Notes: generated by a model from the sequence alone, not told the origin. A stretch of 64,000 nucleotides of DNA from Vermamoeba vermiformis (GCA_045837725.1 JBEWZL010000030.1:434001-498000); one strand, 5' to 3'; shown: positions 13,125-26,571, counted from the stretch's first letter. Numbers and translations are program-made.

Positions 13125-15976
13125 ATGTTATCATCAGAGTACTACGCGCATAATGGTGCGTATAGAATACAATTACAGCAGGAAGATTGATACATCCGAA
13201 TTATAATTTAAATCTTATCAACTTGAAATTTTGTTCTAATAATCCATAATCCAATCAGTAATACGTTTACAATGATATCATAATATCAATAATTTAATTA
13301 TTACATCGGAATAATACTTACAGTTTTGATTTTAATTAATTTCGAATCAGATGGGTTTGGCGAACCTTTTGATAATGGAAATTTAATACACAATACGCTA
13401 CTCGCCGAAGGTGCAGATACACTTAATGGACACTATGCAGTGATGGACTCAGGAGGATCATACTCCGACTCGCCTGATGGTTCACCGACTGATAACGGAA
13501 CACCGCCTGGCGCAGGCCTTGCAGGGTAAGTGCCTAGTCAAACAATTTCATATACCACTATAATATGATATGGCGCGAGCCAGCACGCGTTTGTGAACTG
13601 CAAGTGCAATTGCGCCTGACTACCAAATCTGGTTCAAACTCCGATCAACTTGTGTTTCGTATTATGAACGCACTAAACTCATATTATCTTTATAGCTATG
13701 CCAGATCATCGTCTCGCTCTAATAGCGGTACTTTTGAAATGACCGTAATCTTGCTACATAAACCGCGAGGATCGAAAGGTGTTTGGGAGAAAGTTTTGGA
13801 TGGAGACGTTCTGCGAGTAACTAGGGTAAGAATTTATTTTGTGCCACTCGTATTATACAAAAATAGTTCAATATTTGCAAAGCCGAATGTTTTTTTTGGT
13901 TTTGGATTCAAATCTTACTCGCGGAATTTCTATCTTTGGTACGCTCAAAGCCGCTTTAATTATTGTCAGCGGTGAAAAATGCGCTACTAAACTGTTTACA
14001 ATTTACTTATTTGAGGTTTTTAACTAACGCACGTGCCTTTGTAGGAGAAAGGAAAACGACTCAAATTACAATGCAGAAGCGAATTTCCATTCGATTATAA
14101 CAACGTTAGCATCTATGTCGTAGATTTGGTTAATATGGAAGTCTGCAATGACGGCGTTACGGTAGAGGTAAGTATCAACCGGCTGAATCCAGTTTAAAAT
14201 TTTTAATTTGTGTCAACTCCTGACAATTTACTTTGAGCCATATAAGTGTTCAGTATCTTGTGCGATATTCGGGCAAATGATTCTGCATTTATTTGCAAAA
14301 CAATTTAAATTTTCCTTTTATGGTCAAGTTAAAAATAGGGATTTAACCTTCCTTTCATGAACAGAAAGTGACGGCTGATACTACTTCGCAACCCGAGTTC
14401 GTTATTGAAATGGAGATCAAGCTCTTCGTTGCTCGCAAGCGAATTCAACTCACTGTTCAAGCGCCCTTGCGCAACGAGGAAGGAGAAATTGCCGGTCGCA
14501 CGATCCAATTCAAAACTACCAGCAGTGGTGGTGCTATGAAGTAAGTGACCGATCAATACTAGTACCAAGTTCATAAGTCTAACGAACGCTGTAGGCCGAT
14601 GTCACCAGCTAATGACAGCGAGCACAACGGATCGGATCAAGATGCCTCACCGACCCATGTGCCTAACTACGGTAGAGAGATGCCTCCTCTTCCTCTGCCT
14701 CCTGCCAAGCGCAGACGTGTGGATTCACCGCCTTCTAAGACTGAGCCTGACCGCGAGCCTGGTTACACAAGCGCTCACATGAAAGAGGAGCACGCGATCT
14801 CAAACCAAGCACCTATCCCGCCTCAAATGGCCCATCAAGCACAGCCGCAACATTATTATAACGCTCAGTCAAATGCTATGGACATGAGCAGCACTAGCGT
14901 TGTTCCCACAATGCCGAATCCAGTTCCCAACCAACATGTCATGAACAGTTATAGTGCCCCTCCCCCTCAACCCGCTGTTAATCCTATGCACTATAGCATC
15001 GAAGCACAGCCCGTTACAGTTGTTCCTAACAGTTTGGACGTCCGCGGCGCCGTTCGAGCGAAAGCTTTCTACCAACTCAGTGACATCCGACTGAAGTTTG
15101 ACGTGGAAGAAATCGTCGATGCCTTGACTATTGTGTCTAACTTGGAAGGCAAGACATACAAGTGGAAGAACAACACACCCGAAAGCGAGGAGCACGGTGG
15201 CAAGCGCGTTATTGGTTTTATTGCGCAACAAGTACAAGAGGTCCTGCCTGAAGCTGTGCGCGAAGAAGAAGACGGCTATTTGGCCGTGAACTACGAGTCT
15301 ATGATTCCAGTGCTCGTAGAGGCCATGAAACAACACCTGCAAGAGTATCAGACAGACAAAATGGACTTCCAAGACCAACTGGATGATCTTCGCACCCAAT
15401 TGGATGAAGGCGCGAATAAGAGCGATGATATGCACAAATTTTTGAAGCACTTGCAGGAGCTGATGAAATCTAAGAAACTTACCTTCACATCTCCAAGACC
15501 GAAAGAATCGAAGAAGAGCAAGTTAAAGCGAATGTTATATAGCAAAAAGTTCCACATTGCAGGTGGTATTGTTGCCGGCCTATTCATTGCGGTCGGCTTG
15601 GCTTTGATTATCTTCAACAACGTCGTCAACTTGCCCGCGTTGAGTAAGTGTTACCCACGATAAATCTTTGTCCTATGCAGTACTAACGGTGTGAAACTTA
15701 GGCGGACAAACAGTTGCCAGTGCTATTCCTGTAGTTAACTTCCTTGGGGGTGCTTCAGCAAAGCCTCCAGCCGTAGGCAAACCTCCCACTGCCCCTTCAC
15801 CAACTACCCCGTCCAGCACGCCAACCACCACAGCCCCAGATGGATCTATCATCAGCGAACCAGCGTTAAATGATGTATATATTGCGTTGAATGTCGTTGG
15901 CAGTATTTTGCTGTGTCTTGGCATAGCGCTTGGTGTAACAGTAGTCGTTTTTTTCGTCAAAGCACGAAATCGTTAA
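13125..15976 (+). CDS. MRF-like membrane-bound regulator with intramolecular chaperone (peptidase S74) domain
   Basis: Seven exons (13125-13155, 13351-13525, 13696-13825, 14045-14167, 14365-14540, 14595-15643, 15702-15976) give 652 residues. Residues of about 70-210 are beta-rich (FEMTVILLHKPRG, KRLKLQCRSEF, FVIEMEIKLFVARKRIQL), but I cannot match them to the Ndt80 DNA-binding domain of MRF proteins. A Pro/Ser-rich stretch with a KRRR signal follows. Then comes the S74/ICA domain, SDIRLKFDVEE...IGFIAQQVQEVLPEAV, which keeps the Ser-Lys catalytic pair (S-x4-K). A coiled coil and a transmembrane segment (GGIVAGLFIAVGLALIIFNN) come next. MRFs trimerise through this domain in the ER and cleave themselves to free the N-terminal transcription factor. 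Unusually, after a Pro/Thr linker a second membrane segment (VVGSILLCLGIALGVTVVVF) ends the protein. The start was chosen because it splices in frame. Confidence 0.8.
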
Positions 15977-16074
15977 TTATAGAATTGTACAAAGAATAAA
16001 ACCCTGTAATATAGCTTTTATTAACGAATATACAAGTCTTGTTGCGATTAGATGAAGGATACATCCATCCAATA

Positions 16075-18786
16075 TTAATCCAACTTAACATCTTTGTGGC
16101 GCCATAAATGCAGCAGATCTCGTAAGAAGGCTCGTTCAAATTTGTATCTAAAAGCATAAAGTGCATAAGTATCGTGCTATAATAAATATAACTAACGAAG
16201 ATACTGAAAGATACGTACACAGCGGCAATTGTGATCAAAAAACTCACTGCGCCGATGCCAATATGTGAGCTGCACTTGTAAAACGACGGAAATGGTTGAT
16301 TTTGATTACATAACTGTGACTCTGAGATGTACGTCACTATTGAAGCTAATGTAAACGTGATGAAAACACTCTTTGGTGGCACCAGATCCGCCAACAACGC
16401 GACTTTGTACTGCAATGAGAATAAGACATAATCGTCGGCAACATGTTTGAGTTTCCTATCTTTACCTTTGCAAAAAAATATTTGATGAATTCTACGCTGA
16501 ATATGATCCTCATGCCCATATCTGTTCAAATGGCGAATTAGTAAATTAAGAATTTAAACGTAATGAGGGAATAGCTCCAATTAAGGTAAGTCTCTATATG
16601 TTAGCGTATATTACGTACTAATGCAATTGGCGATGACTAAGCCGGAAGTTTCCATTACTTTGATCAAAAAGATGGCTGCACTGACGTAAACAATCGAAAA
16701 CAAGAGCATTAAGCGGTTAAATCGTTGGATCTGCTTTTTATCCGCCACAGAATGGGCAAACGCTTCGGTTATGCCTATAATAGTTATTTTGAGTTAATTT
16801 CTATAATTAGGTTCGAAAGATCTGTCAGATCTTCCCGAAGAGTTATTTTTACATTGCCGATAATTATGGCGCCTGTGATATTTTAGGTTACAATGATATA
16901 TATGTAGTTACCATTGACGCCCATGAACAGCACATATAAGCAGTACCACGATAGAACAGACGTGGCTGCCGAGTAACTGTAGTTACTTCCATAAAGCAGA
17001 TGTAGCAAGATGAACGAGTAATTAGGTCCAAATGCAACAAAATAGATACCTGTAGGTAAGTTTGTACAAGTTAGCGCCAATTCTTTTCAAAACTAATAGC
17101 GCAATGAGATCTATCAAGCGAAATCCTTACCGACATAGACAACCACTTTAAATAGTGTTCTGAATAATACTTGAGCCTTAAGTACGTCATTACGAGTCTC
17201 TTTTGCTTCTTCAGCTGTTTTAGAAGCAAGATCTGAGTATCGCGTACTGGATTGAATTCGAATCACATGTTTCTAATTATTACTTACCTTTTGTTTCAAC
17301 CGCATTAGTATTCGACAAAAGTTTTCCGAATACTTGATAGCAGACCTCTTCAATGGGTTGAAATAAAAATCGAGCCACGAGAGATCCTTTGCCAAAAGTG
17401 GTAAGTCTTGGATCTGGTTACAATTGTGAGCTTACCAAAGAAATTGACCACTCCAAATATGCCTTGGTTAACGAGACTAGTCACAGACTTTAATATGACC
17501 TTTTCGGCTTCTTGCAAGATCAACTTTTGAAACGATTGCCATAAGAAGCTGAGACTAAGGCCAACTAATTGAGGATCGAATATAGGACCTCTATTATTGC
17601 CAGATAACGTAGGCAATAACTGTTTAACTGAAGTAAGTTCTTTGTTCTTGCCTGACCAGATCTCGAGAACAAAGTGGCCGTAATACCCAACGATAAGCGT
17701 TAATGAGTATATTATCTGAGCGTATCCGAATGATATTAAGCTCATCTATATAAGGAAAGTAATTAGTCGCGCTTAAAATAAGTGAACTTTAGCGCCACAT
17801 CCAGACTCCAGTACAAAACTGCGTCTCCGAGCTGAAAAATATATTTCAATAAGACTAAAATACTTACGTTGAACGTATAGACTAGTACAAATGTAGTTAT
17901 GCACTTTAGAAAGACCGCAGAGGCCTCGACGCGTACTCGCACCGAGAACAGCATTGAGTTCTGCGCTAGAATATAACCTGGCTCACTAAGTACTTCTAAA
18001 AATGTAGCTATGCCTATAGTATGTCATTAAGACGTTAGCAGGGTTTGAAATCGAGATCTGGATCTTACAAGTTAAAACAACAGTTGCGAAGTAGTCTTCA
18101 GTGGCCTTTTCTTCTTGAGTGGCCATTAAAAAGAACATATAACAGACTATAGTCGATACTACAGCACCTAACGGCACGCTAAGCCATGCAACATTCAGTA
18201 CTTTTGAGATCTCGGATCTACGTGATAAAGTCAGTCTACCAGAGCTTACACCATTTTACGAGAATCATATGATACTAATAATAATATACATTAAGAGGTT
18301 TGATGGAGTTCTTACCGTTTAATGTTGCCTTGGTCTGAGGATCTGCCGCAAGCTTTCCTGAAAGCCTCTCGTGATAAAAACAAGATCATATTGAGCAATA
18401 GTTGTAATTGTACATTAGAGACCTATATAATAAATAAGAGTAACAATTTAGCATTAAAATAACGGGAATGAAAATCCAGATCTACTTACGCCGATGATTG
18501 ATTGCGGTAGTTTCTTGGTAATTAATATATTTAATCCAAATGTAAGACCTCTTGATATGAGTTGAAGGCCTATTAAAACGGCATACAGTTATGTAAGTGA
18601 CACGTCAACAAAAAATAAACAAAAAATTCCAATTTGCATAGAAATTGCATAATGTGGCTGATAATTATATAATATCGATTATACAACTATAATCTAAATT
18701 TAGAAAATAAATTGAAGCAACTTACCGACAAGTGCACGGATCCCGCTAACACCTTTCCCCACAATGTTGCTTTGCTCCGCACTCAT
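16075..18786 (-). CDS. RFT1: RFT1-family ER membrane protein of N-glycan assembly
   Basis: About 13 short exons on the minus strand; the first five are 18726-18786, 18490-18569, 18316-18422, 18069-18235 and 17868-18013. RFT1 is a multi-pass ER protein needed for Man5GlcNAc2-PP-dolichol to reach the lumen; whether it is itself the flippase is disputed. Diagnostic motifs are FLSREAFRKAC, NVAWLSVPLG, the SLVARFLFQPIEE block, FGPNYSFILLHLLYGSNYS and SVLSWYCLYVLFMGVNG followed by ITEAFAHSVA. The C-terminus ends FLRDLLHLWRHKDVKLD. Intron 5 is only 36 bp. The splice near 17746-17800 is unclear: either a GTGGCG donor or an acceptor five bases into the next exon is needed to keep the frame. Confidence 0.93.
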
Positions 18787-19411
18787 TTGCTATGCTTTAT
18801 CAATAACTATTTATCCTGCTAGTGACTGGCCATCACACTGATATTTATTGGAATTGGTGTCGTTCTGAGGACGTGGCTGAAAAACTAGTTTCCGGCCACA
18901 AAAAATTTCACGCGAAAGCGTTTGATGACGTGTGGTGCAGATGACCTGTCTCTCACACGTTTCGAGCGGATCTGCCGCTAATCGTCGAGGGTTTCGCATA
19001 CCACTCATATTGTCTAGCTAATTTAACGCTTGACAACAATGTCCGGAGAACCCGCGTACGTAGGCAAAACTCAAAGTTATTGTTTATTGACTAATACGTT
19101 GGCCAGTTATTGATCGGACATCACGATCAACACGAACCATCCTCATCAGACTCATGAGTCTCAACACAAAAACGATACATTAGATCAACGCAGTTACAAG
19201 CGTATGATAATGATTGAAAGCTTACAAACCAGACAGAACTGCTCGTGCATTTTGGTTTTTTTAACAATGAGCCACGCCTTTCAGCCTGCCTCACTGATAA
19301 TTTTATTCATGAACCAGAAACAAGTCAATAAGAGCTATTTATAGTATTGCAAATCATAATAAAACAAATGGTCGTGAAGTTTGAACGCGGCCGTTCTTAT
19401 AAGACTGGTGC
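18787..19411. other. Intergenic, RFT1 upstream / eIF5 downstream
   Basis: A 625-bp spacer between two minus-strand genes. It should hold the eIF5 3' UTR and the RFT1 promoter. I see no RNA gene, repeat or convincing frame in it. Confidence 0.5.
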
Positions 19412-21760
19412 TTATTCAGAGTCAGAATCGGCGTTCCTGTAAACAATGCTATTAATACTCTGGCCTATAATAAGTGTAATTTTAATAGGACTTACTTGAG
19501 CCATTCAATGAAAGGCTGAGCGGCCTTGCGGATCTTGGCCGAGGCTTCAGGATCAAACTTCTTGTTGGGGTGGTCGTTCCACTTAAGAAGGATCTCTATA
19601 TAAAGCAAAAAATCGCGTTAGATTCGCTTGTTTCACAACGTTAAATTAATTTTAAATTTATCATCACGGAAATTACGTCCGAATTATTTTCGTTAAAGTT
19701 AGGAAAAAATAAAATCGTCCCAATAAATCGTAGGATTATATTAATTGCGAAATATATGAAACAACTTTCGTACCTTCTTCGAGAACTTCAGCGTCGTAAA
19801 GCGCGTTCAAGACAGTGGGCAGTTTGGGCAAGACAGTCGGTTCACCCACGCACAACTTTTCAATGCACAACATGACAATCTTTTGGCGCATTTCGTCAGT
19901 CACAAACTGCGAGTAAGACCATGTTAGTATACGATTTACTATAGTCCTAAGCGATGGCAAAGACGTACCTTGGCCAAGATCGAGGCACGAGTCTTGAGCT
20001 GATCAACGATGTTCTTGTCAAACAACGAGAAGAACACACCTTGGACGAAGGTTCTGTCGCTCCAGCCCTCGCGTTCTTGGATGGCCTTAGCCTTGGCAAT
20101 ACTGGCCTTGGCGTTGGTCTTGTCGATCTTGGTCACGATCTCAGCCAACTCATCAGCAGCATCTACATGAAAACAACATTAATAAGCTGCATATAATAGT
20201 AACATAAAAGTGTTGTTATCGCTTCAGAATTGCTCTACGCAGATCTGTTGATGAAAAAAATTTACTCCGGATGTACCAATTTTCGGGACCGATGCGACGT
20301 TGATATATGATTGAATTATATAAGAGCCATATAACTTACCCTTGACCTTGGGCTTCTCTTCAGCAGGCTTTTCGCTGATGTTCAAATCGTTCTGCACGAG
20401 GCTGGCAAGTTGGGTAGTTCCATCACCCAACAACTCGCGACGACGTCTCTCCACGGCCTCTTTAGAAGTGTCAGTGGACCACTGCACGTCATCCTCTTCG
20501 TCCTTGGGCGAGGCCTTGACCTCGTTGGTGTTGCCGTTCTCTTCGGGCTTGTCGTCACCGCTGTCACCATTTTGGTCATCGCCGTTCTCACCGTTCTGGT
20601 CCTTGTTCTTCTCAGCGCGGCGTTGGGCCTTGGTCTTGGCAGGCTCGTCTTTCTTCTTGTCTCTATTCAATTACGATATTATTAGTAAATTTATCGTGAT
20701 ACGAAAAAACTTCTCGTTTCTGGGTTGCATCCAGAATTCCTAAAATTTGCATATACAGTGATTTTACAACGTAAAAATGCTGCTCTTCAATTAAACCAAT
20801 TATAAAAATGAAAATGTAATCATAATTCGTAAAAATAAGTTTTTTGCGATCCGATCGGATGCGCGAGGTCTGGTTATCATAGTAATTGTCGTATCTAGTA
20901 CATACTGAGTGGGAGGGTTCTTAACGATGAATGAAGTCAATTTGTGAGCCAAGTCAGTGCGAGTGACAGTACCACAGGCTTTGCAGACCAAGTCAACTTC
21001 ACCCTTAGGAGTGATCTTGATCACGGTTTCAGGGTTTTGATCTTGCTTGCACAAAACGAACTTCTCAATGAATCCGTCCAAAAGCTGCAAATATCATTCG
21101 ATTAATGCCGGATCCAAGCAGTTTAACAGAATTATCATAAAAAAATTTTCGTTTTGTGACCGTTGAATGGAGATCAGCCATAGAAAATGTTGTAATATTC
21201 ATGTAAAATATTAAGACTATACTTACAGTTGCAAGAGACTCGGCAGAGTGGCTTCCGTTAACAACGTAACGATCCTTTTCGATCTTAGTTTGAGCTCCAA
21301 GTTCGAATCCAAAATACTTGGTTGGGTCTAAAATTTAATTAATTAATACGACGTCACTACCATGTATTGAAGTGATCGTTATGGTATGAAAATTGAGCAT
21401 AAATTGTGGATAGAAAAAATAAATTGAGATCGAGAAGATGCCGGGAATGAATACACGTTGTAAAAAGGGTTCGGAAAAATCACATAATAATATAAATATT
21501 ACTGGCTTATAGTACTTACATGATGGAGGTCGGTCAAGACATTTTGCAATGTCGGCCATGTTCGTGATCACAGTCTTTATACCATTACCGCGGCCTTCGA
21601 TCTAATCGCATCAAAGCATTAATTATGAGAAAAATAGGGGTAATATAATAGATTTATATATATTTACCTTTGCTTGCAGAACAGGCATCCAGTATCTGAA
21701 GTGAGGATCTTGGATACCTCTGGGGATAGTAACTTTTCCTTCGTTCTTCTTACTCGCCAT
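19412..21760 (-). CDS. TIF5: Translation initiation factor eIF5
   Basis: About nine exons on the minus strand. eIF5 is the GTPase-activating protein for eIF2 in the 43S complex. The N-terminal part gives [20 protein letters not shown] and [15 protein letters not shown], the GAP region with its conserved EGRGNGIKT. Then come the zinc-ribbon region, [13 protein letters not shown] and [13 protein letters not shown], and [11 protein letters not shown] long acidic/basic linker (20340-20660) leads to the C-terminal HEAT/W2 domain ([20 protein letters not shown]...[11 protein letters not shown]), which binds eIF2-beta and eIF3, ending in the acidic NADSDSE. The zinc ribbon is unusual: the family's first C-x2-C is C-K-Q-D here, so one of four zinc ligands is missing. 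The start [15 protein letters not shown] lies just before the conserved block. Confidence 0.95.
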
Positions 21761-22249
21761 TTTGATTGTGTAGTCGTTGTATTAAATTAGATTTTAGTTT
21801 CGGTGTAGTTGGTACGTTTTATGTCAGGTGAAAACGGAATCGATCTGATTTGCAATAATTTTCGATGGTTGTGATAATAAAAATGCATGTAACGCGATAT
21901 TCGTAGGGATGTATCTGTTGATGGACAACAGTGTTTTGTGTTGCGTTGTTTGTGCTTTTGGTTGAAATAATTGAGTTCGCTTGACAAAACTGAACCTTTT
22001 GTGCATAAAAATTGGACCAATCAGATAACAGCTCGTTAAAATTGATAAAATGTAGCGCCTTAGCCATAACCTCTCCACTTTACTATAGAGCTGTCAGACA
22101 AGGATCGGCAAGGGTCCCTTCTGATTTCAACTGAAAAGTCAGGATTTTTCAGGATCCAGACAGAACGATTAAACTGCGCGCGAATTCATTTAACTTTTAT
22201 ATTTATTGAATAGGCTGTACAACATTAACGTTAACCAGGTTAACAAAAT
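21761..22249. other. Intergenic, eIF5 upstream
   Basis: This 489-bp spacer between two minus-strand genes contains the eIF5 promoter and the flippase 3' end. Several overlapping minus-strand frames at 21790-22080 have no coding character. Nothing else is seen. Confidence 0.5.
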
Positions 22250-25200
22250 TTAAAGCTTGGCGTAAGCGGGAGGATCCAACTTTCGCTTGATCAGTTTGCC
22301 AAGGTAGACAGGCAAGCAGCTGATCGCAGTAATAACAAATACTCTCCAAATAAAGCCCCAGCTAGTAATGAAGGTAATATCTACGAGATAGTGTGTTAGT
22401 ATTCAGGCTGATTGATAAAAAGCACTATTGTTGAGCGTCAGATCTCGATCCGGTACTTACCGAAATATGATCTCAAAACAATCATACTGACTACGTAGAT
22501 GATAATAGTAGCCACCTCAGAAATGATCATCACCAAGTGCCATTTGTGGACTTCAAAGGCGACGTTCAACAACTCGGTCAAGATCAGGGTTGTGAATGTG
22601 ATAGAGACGATGTTCAAGAACGAGTCCTCGAACAAGAAGATCGCCAACAACATAATAACACCTCCCTGGTAGATGCTCTGGAACACCCAAATGAAGAACG
22701 ACTTGTACGACAAAGCACGGCCCTTTTGAAGTTCTTGATAGAGCTCGGGGTATTTGAAGGCCTTATCTTCGTCAATGTCTTCGTCAAGCACCAATGAGAA
22801 CACAGGGAACATAGTGTACCACAAGGAGTAACCAACGACCAACCAGCCCTAGAATCAATATCATTAGAACTTGAGATCTGACTGTTTCTATTGATGTTCC
22901 TTACGTTGTAAACAGCGACGGCGACAAAGAAGAAGATTGAAGAGAAAATGGCTTGAATGACTGAAATGATCAGACCTCTGTGAATAACGAAATTTCCCAA
23001 TCGAGCTGATCGTTTGTACGAGTTACGGCCGTGCCACACTACCAAAAAATGTTAGTTTTGACACGTGTCACATGGTCGTTATGAAGAACTTACGCATCAA
23101 ACGAGAGATGTAGCTGAATTGCAAGATGGAGAAGTCAGCAGCAAGCGAGGCTTGTTTGCCTTCTTTGCCGACAATACCGAGACCAACATCAGCAGCTTGA
23201 ATCATGCTCACGTCATTGCCTCCGTCACCAATGGCAGCAGTTTGTTTTTGAGTGTAGTTCTTGATCAATTTGACAATTTCGGCCTTTTGAGTCGGCGAGC
23301 AACGGCAGCACACGACAGCAGGAGCCTTGCAAGAAATCTTTGCAAACATTTCGCGGTAGTTGTCGAGGCAGATCTGCAACGAGTTACCGTCGATGATCAA
23401 ACAGCAGTCCTTCTTGCTAGCGAAGATGTTCAATTGAGTATAGGCCTCTTGCTTCTCTTTAACAACGAAAGAATGAATGTCCTAAATAAAATAATTAGAA
23501 TAAACAGTAATATTGTAAAATCATTAGCGGGCACGTACTTGTTTCTTGGAAATCAAACCAGCGCTAATAGCAATGCAAGTAGCAGTTTCAATCTTGTCAC
23601 CAGTCAACATCCAAATCTTCAGACCGGCATTGCGCAACATTTCAAGGGTCTGTTGAACGCCAGGTTGCAATTTGTCTTCAACACCAGTGAGACCAATCAA
23701 CTCGAGGTTCTCTTCCAATGTCTCAATAACAGCTTGCACATTGGCAGCACGGTTTTGAATGGTGGTCTTGGCCTTAGTCAAACGAGCAGAGAAGTCTTCG
23801 TACTCTTCTTCAGTCAAGTCTTTCTTGCCAAAGACGAGCGTGCGCAGACCTTCGCGGGCCATGTTGCCGCACTCTTCTTCGAGCCAGTCATTTGCTTGAA
23901 CAATGCGTGCCATGACAGCATCAGCACCCTTCATGTAGAAGGTAATGGTGTTCGTCTTAGTGTCCTTGACAATGATGCCCATACGCTTAGTTTCGGAAGT
24001 GAACGGGAACACGTTCAAAATCTCGTAATCCTAAAGTACACACATTAGTGGCCTGTTGCCGCAGTACTAACGAGAAGGTGGCACTTACGAGGAACTCGCC
24101 AATAGGATTCTTCAAAGTCATAGTGTGCAACGAGCGCTTGTACAAAGTCATGCCGACAGACTCGGTGAACTTGACCAACGCAACCTCGTCAGGGCTGCTA
24201 GCTTGGTACTCGAGCTTGCCGTGCTCGTCCATGTTAGGAGTGACATTGTGAGCCAAAGCAATCGCAGTGATGGCTGACAAAGTACGTTGCGAAGCAGAGC
24301 GGCGTTGTTTGTTGTCAACTAAAAGCGAAATATCATTAAAATTACCGTCACTACGAGAACAATAGTTTTAACCTACCGAAGATGCCAGAGTTCTCGCGGC
24401 CAGTGTAAGCGTTCTCCAAGTTGTTTTCAAGCTCGTCGATGGTGTTGTCAGTGAAGGCAATGCTACCAAGGTTCAATCGCTTGAAAATCATTTCGTTCTG
24501 AGTGAGCGTGCCAGTCTTGTCGGACATCAAGTAGCTGATTCGACCGAGTTCTTCAGGGATGGTACTCGTTCTCACAATAGTGCCAGCGATCTTGTTGTCA
24601 CGCATAATCCACCACGAGTAAAGTGTCTTACCCATATCCAAGTTGACACGAAGACTATACTCACGTTAATAACGAATTTCATGCAATAAACATCAGTTGT
24701 TATGACGTACCTGATGGGAATGATGGATGAAAAGAGCAACACGAAGCGGAAGAAAATAATGAACCAAGCACCGTGGAACTTGTTCAATGCGACCAACAAG
24801 AAGGCAAGCACGACCAATAAACCGAACAAGACCTTTGAAAGCTTGTTCAACTCTTGATCGAGCAATCCGACCTTGGTCTGAGGCTGACTTGTGTTCATGA
24901 CACTGCGCGTGTCAGCACCGGTGTAAATGGCGAGACCAATCACTGTGCCTGAGGCCACGACGGTGTTCATCCACATGGTGTTTTCGACGCTCAACGGTTC
25001 AACTTGTTGCTGCAAATGAACGAGACATTAGCACTAGACAAACATAAAAATATTATCGTATTGAGGCTAGCGTTATCTTTTCTTACCTTATTGTCGCCGT
25101 AGAATCGAGTGAAGTTACCAATAAAGTTGTAAATATCCTTCTTGGGCTTCTCGACATAAACACTCGCGCGGATCTTCAACAAACTGTCGTCTGAAGGTAA

Positions 25201-26571
25201 CTTGTGGCAGCTCGGAACAGCACGACTATGGTACCATTATGGTTAGCTCGGCAGTCTTAATGTATTGCAACGACTTACCGCAACTTCCAATCAGTCTCAC
25301 CGTCCAATTGATCGGTACGAATGAACGACGCACCAGCCTTCTCGCTTGTCTTGAGCAACAACAAATCAGCAGGCACCTATCGGTATATATAAGCACTGTA
25401 TAAGAGAGTAGTAATAACGTATATAGGACGTACACGTTGGTTAGTGTTGACGCGGATCAGATCTCCAACTTGAATGTCAGAGCTGGGAATGGAGACAAAT
25501 CCACCGAGCGTCAATTTCTCGTACATTTGACTGTTGGCTTCTTTGTCTCGCTTGTATCGTTTGTAATCGTCATAAGCTTCTTTCGTGATAGTTACTAACA
25601 ACACAAAAACGAGGGGTGACACGTAAGTGAACAAATAGCCTAAGGGAGCGTAATAGTTAGTATGAGAGCTAGTGAATTATTTTCGAAGAATTTTCTTACC
25701 GATTTTCAACACGGGGATAAATTGAGACAAGGCGACCAATAAGAAGTACAAATTGAAGAAAAATTTGAATTGTTCGTACAAAATAACAAACAAGAAGGTC
25801 ACACGGGCTATATTAAATCATATTAGTATCCACATAATCCTAGATATCGACATTTCGATGCTAATTTCTACATTTTAGCGCAATTCCCGCTCCGAAGAAC
25901 AAAAATTCGAAATTTTGTTAGTAATTACGACTTACTTGTATTTTTGATTTCTGATCACGTTTTGAGCCAATTTAGTTTCGTCCGTAACGACATTAGCTTT
26001 GCCTAATTGCAGCTCAATAGTCCTATTTTAATAACGAATTTTCGAATTAGAATTTTTTGAATTATTTGTCTAAATAGGGTTATTATAATCATACCTTGAA
26101 TAGTAGACCTTGCGTTTTCTGCATGCGCACATGACACGCTTAATTTTTTCTTTCCAAGTCGCTGGAGGCGCATCTACTTCTTCGACATCCTCTTTCTCGT
26201 GCACCAGAGAATTGTCTTGCGATTCATCAAGATTGTCGCCGTCTTCATCTAATGCAACTTGGTTCTCGTCATCTTTGCGTGGATCGCCCACGCCAATATA
26301 TTCCTTAAGCAAAAACATAAAAATCAGAAATTATTATTTTTCGTAGATAATTTAGAATTCGCAAGTGAGGCATGATATAAAATGAGTTATTGTAGTAAAG
26401 ATAATTTTAGTATTATTTGCAAATAAGAAAAATTATTCTTACCACATCTGAACCAGATCCTCCAGCACCGTGTTCTATTTCATGATCTTCTTCAATAATT
26501 AACGATTCTGAATAATTATTATTTCTAATAACATTCAAAGGCTGGTCTTTAATCTTCTTTCTATCAGCCAT
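22250..26571 (-). CDS. NEO1: P4-type ATPase (phospholipid flippase), Neo1/ATP9 group
   Basis: About 14 exons on the minus strand. The protein has a charged, Asp/Glu-rich N-terminus ([13 protein letters not shown]...), then the P-type ATPase core: the actuator motif [12 protein letters not shown], the phosphorylation site [13 protein letters not shown], nucleotide-binding [19 protein letters not shown]-like [26 protein letters not shown], and the hinge [20 protein letters not shown]. The stretches [17 protein letters not shown] and [14 protein letters not shown] are typical of Neo1p/ATP9A/B rather than of Drs2 or Dnf types. These flippases work in the endosome-Golgi system and, unlike the others, do not need a Cdc50 subunit. 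The C-terminus is short and ends [15 protein letters not shown]. All key catalytic motifs are intact. Confidence 0.93.

Noticed and set aside
23065-24048. 327-codon plus-strand frame opposite the flippase
   Set aside because: The minus strand carries conserved P4-ATPase motifs with matching splice sites; the plus frame has none.
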